NCBI RefSeq assembly: GCF_963576675.1
Contig: NC_088915.1
Coordinates: 90,405,501-90,469,500 of the forward strand
Direction: 5' to 3'
DNA from: Euphorbia lathyris
Taxonomy: Eukaryota > Streptophyta > Magnoliopsida > Malpighiales > Euphorbiaceae
Length of the DNA stretch: 64,000 nt
This document shows, in pieces, positions 23,434 to 33,980 of this stretch. Both the position numbers and the translations under genes were made by a program. The notes beneath the pieces are model-generated. The model made no database searches. It saw only the letters and a list, made by a program, of their open reading frames with translations, and had not been told where the DNA came from. The stretch's first letter is position 1. Each line of letters begins with the position of its first letter.

Positions 23434-23866
23434 TACTATTAGTATTATGAATAGTTTCAAATAATATTTTCAATAACTTAAAGTTAGAGATGGTTAATTA
23501 TGGTCTATTTGGTTTAGCTGCTAACCGATAGTTGTTAACTGGTGTAGTCAATTGTTTTCTGCTATTGTTATGTGTTTGTTATTAGTTTAATTATTATTAG
23601 TATGTCGTAAAATAATAAAACGACCAAAATCGAGTTATGTTGTTCTAATGTTAAAGAATACAAGTTTTATAGTTAAATAAGTAAGAACTTCATTTTAATA
23701 TATCTTATGAATTATGTAATAATATTGTAAGCCCCGTGCAATTCAACTTCTACATTTAACTTACTTTTTTTTTACAACCGAGTAATCAATTGATAACGTT
23801 TTACGCAAATTTAAGGTTAACTGAATATTTTATACAAGTTAAGAAGGTTATTAGGAAATATTGAAA
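23434..23866. other. Intergenic, nothing identified
   Basis: A/T-rich sequence of about 430 bp; I see no gene, repeat border or RNA. Confidence 0.5.
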
Positions 23867-24534
23867 GGCTTAATGCTTCTCCAGCCCCTTAACTTGTCCA
23901 AATTGGTCATTTTACCCCTCCAACTCATCGAATGTCCTATTTACCCTCTTAACTCCATAAAAATGATATTTCTCACCCCCTTAACTTGTCCAAATTTGTC
24001 ATTTTACCCCTTCTCAACTCATCGAATATCCTATTTACCCCCTTAACTCTATAAAAGTGATATTTCTTACTACTTATACCCTCTTAACTCCATAAAAATA
24101 GTATTTCTTATCCCTTTATAGTAGTCAAAAAAGTTGAAAAGAGAAAGAATGAATAAAAAATACAAATAACAAGAACATTAATAACAAGTTAAATACATTA
24201 TATGTAAGGATAATATATCGAAATAGGCCTATGATTTTTGAAAAAGTATCAATTTAGGTTCCACTTACAAAATAGTATAAATATAGGTTTAACGTTTACA
24301 TTTTTTTTTATCAATTTAGGCTTCGATAGCGGATCGTAAGGGATGAAAAATACCACTTTTATGGAGTTAAGGGAGTAAATAGAATATTCTCTAAGTTGGG
24401 GGGATAAATGGACAAGTTGAGGGGGTGAGAAATACCACTTTTATGGAGTTAATGGGGTAAATAGAACATTTTGATAAGTTGAGGGGACAAAATGACCAAT
24501 TTGAACAAGTTAATGGGGCTGGGAAGCATTAGCC
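23867..24534. mobile_element. Inverted-repeat MITE (GGCTTAATGC ends)
   Basis: Left GGCTTAATGCTTCTCCAGCC and right GGCTGGGAAGCATTAGCC are inverted, and the pairing continues inward (CTTAACTTGTCCAAATTGGT against ACCAATTTGAACAAGTTAA). The subterminal part is itself repeated on each side: CTTAACTCCATAAAA units recur at about 23949, 24043 and 24085. No target duplication was seen. Similar in style to the MULE-type MITEs with 9-bp duplications nearby. Confidence 0.7.
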
Positions 24535-24541
24535 TTTTTTT

Positions 24542-25147
24542 CAATGTTTTGAAAACCGGACCAGACCGGCCGGTCGAACCGGTCGAACCGGTCGAACCGC
24601 GAACTAATCAAGTGTCCGGTCCGGTTTTAGCTATACAGGTTGAACTATATTAAACCGCATCAAACCGGGGTTGAACCGCGAACTGTTGTTGAACCAGTGA
24701 ACCGGATTGACCCTGATTTTTTACCATTTTTTGAAAAACATATTGAATTAAGGAAAAAATTTAAAAATTAGGTAGAGAACAACCTCTTTAATAATTGGTG
24801 TTAATTAATTTAATTTTAATCGTAATATTATGTTAAACTATGGGTTTGATTTTAGATGTGTGAATTTTTAATTAATGCGTTAAATTAAGAATTGGTTACC
24901 GATGTGTGAATTTTTATATTATCTTTATGAATTTTTAATTTTTAATTAATATGTTAACTTAAGAATGGTTTATTATATGTATGAAATTTTTAATTTTAGG
25001 TTGAATGAAACATCATTTTATTTTTTATATATATATTTATTTATTTTTTTATCCGGTTGAATCATTCCAGTTGAACCGATTGAACCTATTGAACCTTGAA
25101 CTAGTTATCTCATCGGTTCAACGTCCGGTCCGGTTTTTAAAACATTG
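24542..25147. mobile_element. hAT-type MITE with AACCGG repeats, copy 1
   Basis: Ends CAATGTTTTGAAAACCGGAC and GTCCGGTTTTTAAAACATTG are inverted. Near both ends are many short GGTTGAACC/CGGTTCAA motifs. It is inserted in a T-run, so an 8-bp duplication (CTTTTTTT against TTTTTTTT) is only approximate. The second family copy at 27890-29015 has a perfect 8-bp duplication. Confidence 0.75.
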
Positions 25148-25485
25148 TTTTTTTTTCTTTTGATAAATTCATTGGGCAAATAATGTATTAAGCCTTTATT
25201 AATTTTTTTATAAAAATAATAATTAATTAATACCATGTGTTCTAATAAAACGGTACAATGTTCCCAATTTGACCCATAATCTATTTGATTATTTGGTTCT
25301 GAATCTATTTAAAATTTTATTATTTGGTCTATAATTTATTATTTGGTCACATTTGACCCATAATCTATCCCAATTGGTGAAATTTCACCAAGTTTGTATG
25401 AATACTTAATGAAATCGTTATTTCATTGACAAGTAACGATATTTTGACACTTAAACTTGATAAGTGATATTTCTTAAAGTTATTC
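25148..25485. other. Intergenic, nothing identified
   Basis: A/T-rich; contains the phrase TTTGACCCATAATCTAT twice (about 25269 and 25348) but no element borders that I can define. Confidence 0.4.
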
Positions 25486-25526
25486 CCTCCCCCACCCCAC
25501 CCCCCCCCCCCCCCCCACCCCCCAAA
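25486..25526. repeat. Poly-C low-complexity tract
   Basis: Run of C broken by a few A, followed by AAAAAAA. The length may be unreliable in sequencing. Confidence 0.8.
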
Positions 25527-25534
25527 AAAATTAG

Positions 25535-25690
25535 TCCAAAAAGAAGGGTTAAAATGTAAAAATACCCCTAACGTTTTAGGTTAGGAGCAATTTTACTTCT
25601 AACGTTTAAAATTGTGCAATTTTATTCCTAATATTGGAAGCCAAGACCAGTTTTAGTTACGTAGTTTGTGCTAATTTTTTAAAGGAAATT
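25535..25690. mobile_element. Half copy of the CCCCTAACGTTTT MITE family
   Basis: Contains AAAAATACCCCTAACGTTTT and GAGCAATTTTACTTCTAACG, matching the left end of the element at 28133-28725. No right-hand inverted end was found, so it is a truncated or deleted copy. Confidence 0.55.
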
Positions 25691-26214
25691 TTTTTAGCAT
25701 CCAGTATGATAAAGTTGCTTCATTTTGTCCAAAATGAAATGTCTGAACATATTTAATTTTCTATATGTTCAATGTTGATTTCCTATCACCTAAATTTTTT
25801 GTAGTTTTTGTGTGTTGAATGTAAAAAAATAAAACTTCTAAGCCTAAAAGAAATAGAAATATTTAATGTTTCATAAATCTAACATTAATTTCTTAAAAAT
25901 TACACTTGGAAAAAAAAACTTTAAAAGAGTTGTAGGGAAAAAAATCAATTAGAATAAATAAAACCGAAAAAATGAGAATCAATGGATTTAAACCCATGAC
26001 TTTTTACAACAAAACAAGCCTCTTAATCAACTCAACCATCTTAATATTCTATTATAAAACTACAAACACGCGTTAATATATTAAAATTAGGAGGGCTATG
26101 AACTACCAAACACATTTTATTATTATTATTATTATTACTTTTTGATATTATCAAACCTCATACTCCTCAAAAGGTTTAAAGAAATTTTGCAATTTCATTT
26201 GATTTCTTGTATTT
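25691..26214. other. Intergenic, nothing identified
   Basis: A/T-rich with an (ATT)n microsatellite near 26118-26139. No gene seen. Confidence 0.5.
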
Positions 26215-26339
26215 TTATGTTCATAACATTTTATGTTCTTTTAATTATTGTATTCCAATAGTTGTTTTTTAAATTAATATTGCTAACTGTTGGGGTGTAA
26301 TTTTAAAAATTATATTTTATTTAACCTTATAAATAGAAT
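26215..26339. repeat. Tandem duplication unit 1, first part
   Basis: This sequence (…TTCTTTTAATTATTGTATT…TAATATTGCTAA…TTTATTTAAC…) repeats at 27713-27853. Unit 1 is split by two MULE-type insertions and resumes at 27185-27202 and 27692-27712 (AATTATGATTTATTGAT). So the duplication existed when the insertions came, or was copied from the clean unit. Confidence 0.7.
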
Positions 26340-27184
26340 GAGTTAATACACATATTTGTCCTTATATTTTTTCGAAAAAACAAATATGCCCTTATATCAA
26401 ATAAACCCACTAAAATCTCTCTATATTTTCCACAGACCTACAGATATGCCCTAAACTAACAGAAATGTGATTTGGCACAAACAACGTGCCACGTGTGACG
26501 CCACATCCCTCCATGTCAGTTGTCAACACATTAAAAAAATCCTACGTGGCAACTCAACTCTATAAAAGATAAAAAAAATTCTCATTTTACTGTACAATTT
26601 AGCGATTTTGGGTTAGAACATCTTCTTCGTTGTCGATTTGAATGGGAAAGGGTTAGAGCATGTGTTCTTGAAAGACAAATGGTGGGCATCTTCTTCCCCC
26701 TCTTATTGTTTATTTTCTTCAATGCTTTCTACGGTGATGCCACTGCGGTTTCTAATGGTTCTGCGCTTCAACTCACTAACTCGGTGAATTCTAGTTTTGG
26801 GCGAGTCATGTACAAGAACCCAATCAAACTCGCTCGAGGTAATAATGAGAACCCTGTGAATTTGGATTTCCTTTTCAACTTACTTGTCGTTTTCGATGAC
26901 ACCAGAAAATGGAGATGGGTTGGCGAAATACAGCAAAAGGAGAAAAAATATTCTCTTTTATAGGGTTGAGTTGACACGTATGATTTTTTTTAATGTGTTG
27001 GCAACTGATGTGGAGGGATGTGGCATCACACGTGGCATGCTGTTTGTGCCAAATCATATTTCTGTTAGTTTAGGGTATATCTGTAGGTTTGTGGAAAATA
27101 TAAGGAGATTTTAGTGGGTTTGTTTGTTATAAGGGCATATTTGTTTTTCCGAAAAAACATAAGAGCAGATATGTATATTAACCC
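26340..27184 (+). mobile_element. Pack-MULE-like element, TSD AAATAG(A/G)AT
   Basis: Inverted ends of about 210-250 bp (GAGTTAATACACATATTTGTCC on the left, inverted ATATGTATATTAACCC on the right). Flanks TAAATAGAAT (26330-26339) and TAAATAGGAT (27185-27194) are a 9-10-bp duplication with one change, typical of Mutator-like elements. There is no transposase; the interior holds a fragment of a host-like lectin gene. This is the Pack-MULE arrangement. Confidence 0.8.
26679..26932 (+). pseudogene. Captured L-type lectin-domain fragment
   Basis: Starts with a hydrophobic signal-peptide-like stretch (GIFFPLLLFIFFNAFYGDA), then LQLTNSVNSSFGRVMYKNPI, which looks like the first strands of a plant L-type lectin domain as in lectin receptor kinases. 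Near 26875 the useful reading moves to another frame, giving LSFSMTPENGDGLA, the next lectin block. The fragment then stops where the right inverted end begins. It has no kinase or rest of the lectin fold, so it is a non-functional captured exon piece. Named from motif memory only. Confidence 0.55.
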
Positions 27185-27202
27185 TAAATAGGATTAATAA
27201 AA

Positions 27203-27682
27203 GGATAAATTTCAAATAAAACTCACGTGGTTTCACTAATTTTCAGATAAAGGACTGTGATTTACATTTTGTCAAAATGAGGATTGAGGTTTCACAGTTG
27301 GATTAATGCTATTAAAACCATATTTAACGACCTGAAAATGAAAATTTTCAAGAATTAAAGTTGTTCAATGTCATATTTTTTATAGAACTACATTTTCGAT
27401 TTTCGAAAATCATATTTTTTAGAACTTTCTCTCTCTTTACCAAACATCATCTAAATAATCTCAAAATAAAAAAGTTGAACAATTAAAGTTGTTTAGAATA
27501 TTAGTAGTTCTTAAAATATGTCATTTTTGAAATCTTCATGGGTGATTTTAATAGTATCAATCGAAAAAGTCCTTATTTTGTTAAAGTTAGAAAACCTCAA
27601 TCCTCGTTTTGATAAAAAAGTAAACCACAATCCTTTATCTGAAAATTAGTAGAATCACATGGGTTTTATTTGAAAGTTACCC
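27203..27682. mobile_element. MULE-type MITE, TSD TTAATAAAA
   Basis: Ends GGATAAATTTCAAATAAAAC and inverted GTTTTATTTGAAAGTTACCC; the pairing continues over more than 100 bp. A perfect 9-bp duplication TTAATAAAA is at 27194-27202 and 27683-27691. It lies only 18 bp from the end of the Pack-MULE. No coding capacity. Confidence 0.85.
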
Positions 27683-27712
27683 TTAATAAAATTATGATTT
27701 ATTGATTTCCAA

Positions 27713-27853
27713 AGTCATTATATATTCTTTTAATTATTGTATTTCAGTTTCGTTGTCTTTTTAAATTAATATTGCTAATTATTGGGGGATAATTTTAAAA
27801 ATTACATTTTATTTAACTTCATAAATGGTATTAATAAAATTATGATTTATTGA
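27713..27853. repeat. Tandem duplication unit 2 (uninterrupted)
   Basis: Second copy of the about 140-bp segment that begins near 26215. Both copies carry AATTTTAAAAATTA and AATAAAATTATGATTTATTGAT. Confidence 0.7.
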
Positions 27854-27889
27854 TCCTAGAGTCATAGGAACAATAAAGAGAGTTTTTAG

Positions 27890-29015
27890 CAATGTTGTTA
27901 GAACCGGACTGGACTGGCCGTTCGAACCGGCTGGACCGGGAACCAGATTGCTATCCAATTTGGGTGGGTGTGGGTTTATGAATTTGCAAACCCGTTTAAA
28001 ATTGGTGTCAACCCGCGAACCGGCGGTCGGATTGACTGCGCCTTTTTAATTATATAAAAAAAAACAGGAGAAAACTAATTAAAAATAAACTGTTCCAATT
28101 TCAAAATCTTACTGCAGCCTTCGAAGATAAAAGGCTTAAGGTGCAAAAATACCCCTAACGTTTTGCGTCAGGAGCAATTTTACCCCTAATGTCTAAAATG
28201 GTGCAATTTTGCCCCTAACGTTTGTAGCCAAGAGCAATTTTACCCCTAATGTTAGTAATTTGGGTCAATTTCAGACACTATTATAAAACACACATATTTT
28301 CATTTATTATTTTGCACCAATTGCATATCAATTCATTCTAAAAATGGATTTCATGTTTTTTGTAATTTAATAATGGAATTAGAGATTAATATTTATAAAT
28401 TCGGTGAATTTTTTGAATTTTTTTTGTCTAATTCGTACAAAAGACATTATATTTTTTATTATTATTTTTTATTTTTTTTTCACATCCCAACATATGTTTA
28501 TGATTTGTTACTGATAAAATGACGCACATGTGAAGTGTAGATGATAAGATTCATGACCGAGAAAACAATTTGATGAATTATTTCTGAAATTGACCCAATT
28601 TATCAACGTTAGGGGTAAAATTGTTCTTGGCTATAAACGTTAGGGGTAAAATTGCACCATTTTGGACGTTAGAGATAAAATTGCTCCTGGCCCAAAACGT
28701 TAGGGGTATTTTTGCACCTTAACCCAAGATAAAAAAAAATAAAACATTTATTGATATGTTTTGATGATATTGTTAATATGTTTTGATGAATTTATGGATA
28801 TGTTTTGATGATATTGGTTGATGAATTTACGCCACTAGTTATTTTTTCGAATTATGATGCTGTTGTTATTGAAGTGCAACACATCAGAGAATGATTTTTT
28901 TTTTAATTATTACATTATCCGGTTCGACCATTCCGAGTCATTTGGTTGAACCAAGTGACTCCTGACCCAATTATAAATCCGGTTTGATATTCGATCCGAT
29001 TATATGAAAACATTG
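27890..29015. mobile_element. hAT-type MITE with AACCGG repeats, copy 2, TSD GTTTTTAG
   Basis: Starts CAATGTTGTTAGAACCGGAC and ends AAAACATTG, with many CCGGTT/AACCGG motifs near both ends. A perfect 8-bp duplication GTTTTTAG is at 27882-27889 and 29016-29023, as made by hAT transposases. Same family as 24542-25147. A MULE-type MITE is nested inside at 28133-28725. Confidence 0.85.
28133..28725. mobile_element. MULE-type MITE nested in hAT MITE, TSD AAGATAAAA
   Basis: Ends GGCTTAAGGTGCAAAAATAC and inverted GTATTTTTGCACCTTAACCC. Inner inverted blocks repeat the phrase CCCCTAACG several times on each arm. A perfect 9-bp duplication AAGATAAAA is at 28124-28132 and 28726-28734. Half of another copy lies at 25535-25690. 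Confidence 0.85.
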
Positions 29016-29065
29016 GTTTTTAGGAGAGTTGGAGGAAGAACAAGTCAATTATTGCATATATTTAA

Positions 29066-29594
29066 GGGCAAAGTACGAAAAAAATGCTTGCGGTTTACCT
29101 TATTTGTAAATAGAGGTCCGTGGTTTAAAAGTTTGCAAATAGAGTGATGTGGTATGCTTTTTTTACAAAACAAGGTATTTAAAATTAAATTTTATGTAAT
29201 CGATGATAATAAGAACATTTTTTAATTTTTTTTCATTTACATTTATATATTAACAAAACATAGATCCTAAAATCAAATTGTAACCGTGTAAAATGAACTT
29301 AAATATCAATTTAATTCATAAACTGTCAGATTAGTAAAAACGTAAAATTCCACCATACTATTTATTGTTTCGATGTAGAAAGTTATTTTTTTTCGGGGTT
29401 ATGTTTGTTGATATGTAAGTATAATTTTTGTTAAGATAAAAATGTCTTTGTTTGTAATTAGAACTTAAATGTATAATTGTAATACTTTGTTTTGTAAATA
29501 AAATATACCATAGACATTTATTTGTGAATTTTTAAACCACATGCCTCTGTTTGTAAATTGGACAAACCACAAGTATTTTTTACGTACTTTTCCC
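29066..29594. mobile_element. MULE-type MITE, TSD TATATTTAA
   Basis: Ends GGGCAAAGTACG and inverted CGTACTTTTCCC, with matching inner parts (GGTTTAAAAGTTTGCAAATA against TTTGTGAATTTTTAAACC). A perfect 9-bp duplication TATATTTAA is at 29057-29065 and 29595-29603. No coding capacity. Confidence 0.85.
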
Positions 29595-29718
29595 TATATT
29601 TAAGCATCACGTTTCTTTTAGAAACTTATTTATTCACAGTACTTTTAGTTTGGATCCTGCTGAGCTATATTAGAATCATAGTTCCTTAGTTCGCTATGAG
29701 TTCAAGGACTATTTATGG

Positions 29719-29859
29719 TGTGGTGAAGCTCTTATCTTAGTGGTTTAGAGCTTACCGATGCCTTGGGAGGTTATGGGTTCGAATCACATCCGGATCTGGT
29801 GGAGATTTTTCTTTCTTCTTTAATTTAAGCGCATTGCGCAATTTTTTTGTAATGAAAAA
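29719..29859 (+). mobile_element. tRNA-derived SINE, TSD AAGGACTATTTATGG
   Basis: A 141-bp short retroposon with internal RNA polymerase III promoter: an A-box-like stretch near 29733-29743 (TATCTTAGTGG) and a B box GGTTCGAATC at 29776-29785. It ends in a T-rich part, then GTAATG and an A-run. A 15-bp perfect duplication AAGGACTATTTATGG is at 29704-29718 and 29860-29874. SINEs are moved by LINE proteins; candidate helpers of L1 type are in this window. Confidence 0.85.
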
Positions 29860-29874
29860 AAGGACTATTTATGG

Positions 29875-30393
29875 AGCCAAAAGAAGGCAGTATTGAAAGA
29901 GATGCATACATTTTTCTAATAGCTTTACACGGAGTTGCAACAAACATGTCTGTTCAGAAATTAATCTTCTCAGTCCCTCGTATCTTTGTATTTCCTATTT
30001 CCTCTCTCGAACCTTCTTCTTCCTCAAATCTTCAAGCTTTCTCATTTTCACACTTCCATCTTGTTAATCCAATTTTCGATTCAAATTCCAACAATTTCTA
30101 CGAGAATTCTGAAGTTATGAAATTTATTATTATTTCCAAGTTCGCAATTCACTCAAATTCAAGTTCGTTCTTATTTAATTGCAATTTCTCCATGAAATTG
30201 TCAAATTACATTCATAATTTCCAACTTTTAGTTATTTTCATTCTTCTAATCAAAACATCTTAACATAAATAAAAATAAAATATTTCAATTTCTTGAGTTA
30301 ATTCACTTTTAGTTGCCATTGTAAGGTTATGGATATTTAGATGATTTTTTTCAATCCTTGATCTTCTTTCACAATCATTTGGTTAAAACTTAG
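29875..30393. other. Intergenic with an unremarkable open frame
   Basis: An open frame of 130 codons runs here (to 30263), but the start ATG lies in the SINE target duplication, the protein is Ser/Phe/Asn-rich without a domain I recognise, and there is no supporting context. I treat it as non-coding. Confidence 0.4.
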
Positions 30394-30402
30394 TTTAATC
30401 AA

Positions 30403-30810
30403 GGCCTAATATACAAATAGCCCCTGAACTTGTTCAAATATTGCAACTGTCCCCTCCAACTTTCAATTGTAACAACTTACCTCTTAAACTTGTCCAATTG
30501 TAAAACATAACCCCAAATTGGGAATTTTTTTACCCCGTACTTGAAGCAAACGTAAAAAAATTTCTCCGGATTCGTATCACGCCAAAGATCTGATTATCAC
30601 ACTCCACGAGCATTGCATTTTTTGTATTTCACGTGTGTTTCTTCAACTGCAGTCCATGTCAGCAATTTGGGGTTATGTTTTACAATTGAACAAGTTTGAG
30701 GGGTTATGTTTTACAATTAGACAAGTTCGAGGGGTAAGTTGTTACAATTGAAAGTTCGGGAGGCAGTTGCAATATTTGGACAAGTTCAGGGGTTATTTGT
30801 GTATTAGGCC
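30403..30810. mobile_element. MULE-type MITE, family A copy 2, TSD TTTAAT(C/T)AA
   Basis: Ends GGCCTAATATACAAATAG and inverted TTATTTGTGTATTAGGCC. The duplication TTTAATCAA (30394-30402) against TTTAATTAA (30811-30819) has one change. Same family as 6283-6671; both share the central block with GATCTGATTATCA. Confidence 0.85.
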
Positions 30811-30981
30811 TTTAATTAATAACTTTTAATTTTGAGAATCCGTTTCCCTGACATGCTCGCAAAAATCCACAAAATTCAAAGTTAAAAAATTAGCCGCTGA
30901 TTTTTCATAAAAATTCGTTGCTAACGAAATTATTTATTGTTTCAATCTATAAATAGCTTGAAAACACAATAAAACTGTAGC

Positions 30982-31845
30982 TTTTTTTTTTTGTAAACTA
31001 CAAACTCATATTAATCACCCGCAATAATATCCTTACAAAGCATAGAATTTAACTACTCAGGAGCCACTAAAGAACTAAAAGGGTTAGCATTGGAATGAGA
31101 GTGACGGGCCATTAGATCAGCCGTCTCATTCGCTAATATTGTGGAACAAACGTCACAGAACAATCCAGACGTGATTGAAATCCAGAACGTATATCTTCCA
31201 TGACGCACCCGAACTTCGTCAAATCTCGATGTTTAGAGTCGAATGCATCAACTACCACCTTCGAATCACATTCAAATGTAATGTTTGACATACTGGAGTG
31301 AGAACACCCAATGCATAATGCCTCTCAATGCTAAAGCTTTCGCAAGTTTCGCAGAGATAATGCCGCTTGATATTGAACTATAACCCGCCAGAAACTCTCC
31401 TTCACGCCCTCGTAATACTGCACCAGCCCCGAAAACCGTAGCGTCTATATTGCACTTAACCTCACCATCGCTCAGTTTACACCATCGGCCAGCTGGTCTG
31501 CGGATTCCAACAACAAGTCGACTCTCCTAGGTTGTTGTCGCAACTCTTACCAATCCACCAGAAAACAGAACGCACCAGCCACCGCTTCCCCCGACACCTG
31601 TGCGATCCCGTCCAAAGCAGCCGATTCTGTTGCTGCTAGATGGACCATAAAACCGTTGTTTTCTCGACTTGTTGTCACCATGTCTAGCCGCACCATGACC
31701 TCTAATGTCCAGTCTTCGATCCAATCCCACTAGGATCCTGACTTCAGTAAGTTAGCCGCGTCCCAACACTCCGCAGCATACTGACAGTCAGCAAACACGT
31801 GCCAACCATGTTCAACATCCCCATCACACAATAAATAGGTGATTG
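30982..31845 (-). pseudogene. LINE 3' fragment (zinc finger and RNase H)
   Basis: Antisense remnant of a plant LINE ORF2. Reading leftward from about 31845: zf-RVT part (CDGDVEHGWHVFADC), a linker, then RNase H (CNIDATVFGAGAVLRG, YSSISSGIISAK). Several stops break it. It ends in a T-run at 30982-30992 on the plus strand, the complement of the poly(A) tail. It is 5'-truncated and more diverged from the 1347-6237 LINE than the fragment at 33436. Confidence 0.75.
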
Positions 31846-32030
31846 GGATGCTAAATTTTTTATTAATGTCGCATATTGGTTAATTAGTATAGTAAAGGCA
31901 AATTATATATAGGAGCATAGCTAGAAAAATGAATTATATATGATCAAACATTCAAGATATATAATAAATAAGTATATTAAATTGCAAATACAAAATAATA
32001 TATTAGGTGGGTCAACAATTTTAATTTTAA

Positions 32031-32071
<41 letters not shown>

Positions 32072-32123
32072 AATTTCAATTCGAGAAAGTATCCTCGCTG
32101 TTGTTATTAAAGATTAATTATCT
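31846..32123. repeat. Intergenic with (TA)n microsatellite
   Basis: A/T-rich; an uninterrupted TA run lies at about 32036-32067. Nothing else seen. Confidence 0.7.
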
Positions 32124-32527
32124 TAGACCTGTCCATGAGCCTTAGTATCCGCTCTCTATCCCTTGGATCAGACTTGGATAATAAAAATTGATCATAGGCC
32201 CAGCTCGGTCTAGGCTTGCTAGAGCCCATCTATTATTTTGAGTGGTTTGGGATTGATAAAAATAGCACGGACCGGTCCAGTCCGATCCGTCTATTCATAT
32301 TAATTATTAATTTATATATTAAATATTTAATTTTAAGTATTAATTTTAATTTTTATAATTAAAAATTATGTATATATTTTTAGGTGGGTTTATATGGGTT
32401 GGGCTTGAGATTTGATTTTTATGCCCGAACCCGCTTAAATTAATAGTGGACTAGACTGAGCTTAGACTGAGTATTTTTATATGAAAGCCCGGTAGGTCTA
32501 GGCCAGCCCGATCCATGGACATGTCTA
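32124..32527. mobile_element. hAT-like MITE (TAGACCTGTCCATG ends)
   Basis: Left TAGACCTGTCCATG and right CCATGGACATGTCTA are inverted. Near the ends are GGCCCAG, GGCTTG and GGTCTAGG motifs in both directions, the usual style of this common plant element type. No clear 8-bp duplication. No coding capacity. Confidence 0.65.
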
Positions 32528-33435
32528 GTTGTAAGGAGTCTTTGTTTCATAGAATAGAAAAAATATTATTGGAAAATTCATATTCCACAATTTGAATCAT
32601 TATTTTTTCATAGAATAGCCAGGGCGATCCTGAAATTTTAGAGGTATGGGGGCGAAATACCAAATGAGGGCCCTAACAAAAAAAGTACAAGTAATAAATA
32701 AAGTGTGAAATTCAATTGTGTGAAAAAAAAAATTCTTCAAAATGATACTTATTTTATTATACTTAACAAACAATCTAAAAAAAACATTTCATATGAAAGA
32801 AAAATATTTTATATCACTTTAATTATCCAGTTTCCTATACAAAACAATGTCTATGAGTATTTTTAGATGTAAAATCACTAATAATATTGTGTACATTAGT
32901 ATGCTCTAAAACACTCCTCTCAATACATAAAATGGCTAGAGTATTTAACCTACATACGACAATCTCAAATAACTTTTCAATAATTTTAACATTTCAATGA
33001 AAGACCAAGCTTGGAAAATTGATGATTAAATTTCGATTAAGATATCATATGCATGAAGAAAAAAAAGCATGATAAATAGAAAATTGAAAAACTAAATCCC
33101 AAAATCACTTCTCTTTGTGGGCTTTAGCGGGTAAGTTCTTGAAATTTGAAGATTTTGATGGGTTATCACAAATCGCATCTGAAGACCAAAGTGAATCAGA
33201 ATTTTATGAATTTCTCAAAGACAAAAAAAAGTTTATTGGCAATGGCAAGTTTCACCGTTACAGTGGTGATTGGAGAATAAAATTGATTATATAGTTGATG
33301 AATTTAAGATGAAGATTAACAAAAATATTATCGCTTAATCGTTGGGATTGATGGGTAATTAAGGAAAAGAACAGTTTGAGAATTTTGAAAGACTCAAATT
33401 GAAAATTGATATTTTACACCCGTTTATGGCTTAAT
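32528..33435. other. Intergenic, nothing firmly identified
   Basis: A/T-rich. AGGGCGATCCTGAAATTTTAG near 32630 resembles the end of some plant transposons but no partner end was found. It could include the remainder of the SIRE 3' LTR left of the LINE fragment; I could not confirm this. Confidence 0.35.
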
Positions 33436-33902
33436 TTTTTTTGTAGGGAAAAGAAAGTAAAGACAAAACAAACACCACAACAAATTAACCCGGGATTAGC
33501 CTAGGAAAGCTAACCCCCACAATATCTTCAGAAAGCAAAGATAACAGGAAATCAAGAGGAGAAAAGAAAATAGAGATGCCCAAAGCCCTCTCACAGCCCT
33601 CAGCAGCAAGCCGATATGCCACCCGATTCTACTCCATGAAAACATAGCAAAAGTTGATATAATCGAAAGAGGAGCAAATCCTTCTAATTGCTTTAAATAA
33701 ATTCTGGCTCCCTAAACACATAGCCCTTCTATCAGAAATCATCTTGATTGCTTCGAGATTGTCTGACTCCACTAGTAGCCTCCTAATCCACAGATCATCT
33801 GCCACCCTAAGCCTAGGAAAGATACCCTAGAGCTCAGCAATAAAAGAAGAGCCCAAACCCAGATTCTGAGCAAAACCTGACAACCAAGCACCTCCTGCAT
33901 CT
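33436..33902 (-). pseudogene. LINE 3' fragment, same family as 1347-6237
   Basis: Antisense, 5'-truncated. It reads leftward through RNase H blocks AWLSGFAQNLGLGSSF and VESDNLEAI, and ends SFPRLIPG, as in the LINE at 1347-6237 (ESDNLEAINRIS, SLPRLIPG). Stops replace Trp and another codon (AEL*GIF, VFME*NRVA). Poly(T) at 33436-33442 on the plus strand marks the tail. CTTAAT flanks it at 33430-33435 and 33903-33908, a short target duplication. Confidence 0.8.
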
Positions 33903-33966
33903 CTTAATCATGGATTAACTTAAATAATTTTATCAAATCAAAATCATGTGGAAAGGTGTTTCAACA
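33903..33966 (-). repeat. SIRE 3' LTR beginning (cut by LINE insertion)
   Basis: On the minus strand TGTTGAAACACC starts right after the purine tract. The sequence is followed for 64 bp until the LINE fragment at 33902; its continuation further left is uncertain. Confidence 0.6.
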
Positions 33967-33968
33967 AA

Positions 33969-33980
33969 CTCCCCCATTTT
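33969..33980 (-). other. Polypurine tract (SIRE element)
   Basis: AAAATGGGGGAG on the minus strand two bases before the LTR start, the usual SIRE/copia plus-strand primer. Confidence 0.7.

Noticed and set aside
29871..30263. 130-codon ORF as a host gene
   Set aside because: Its ATG is in the SINE duplication and no domain or codon pattern supports it.
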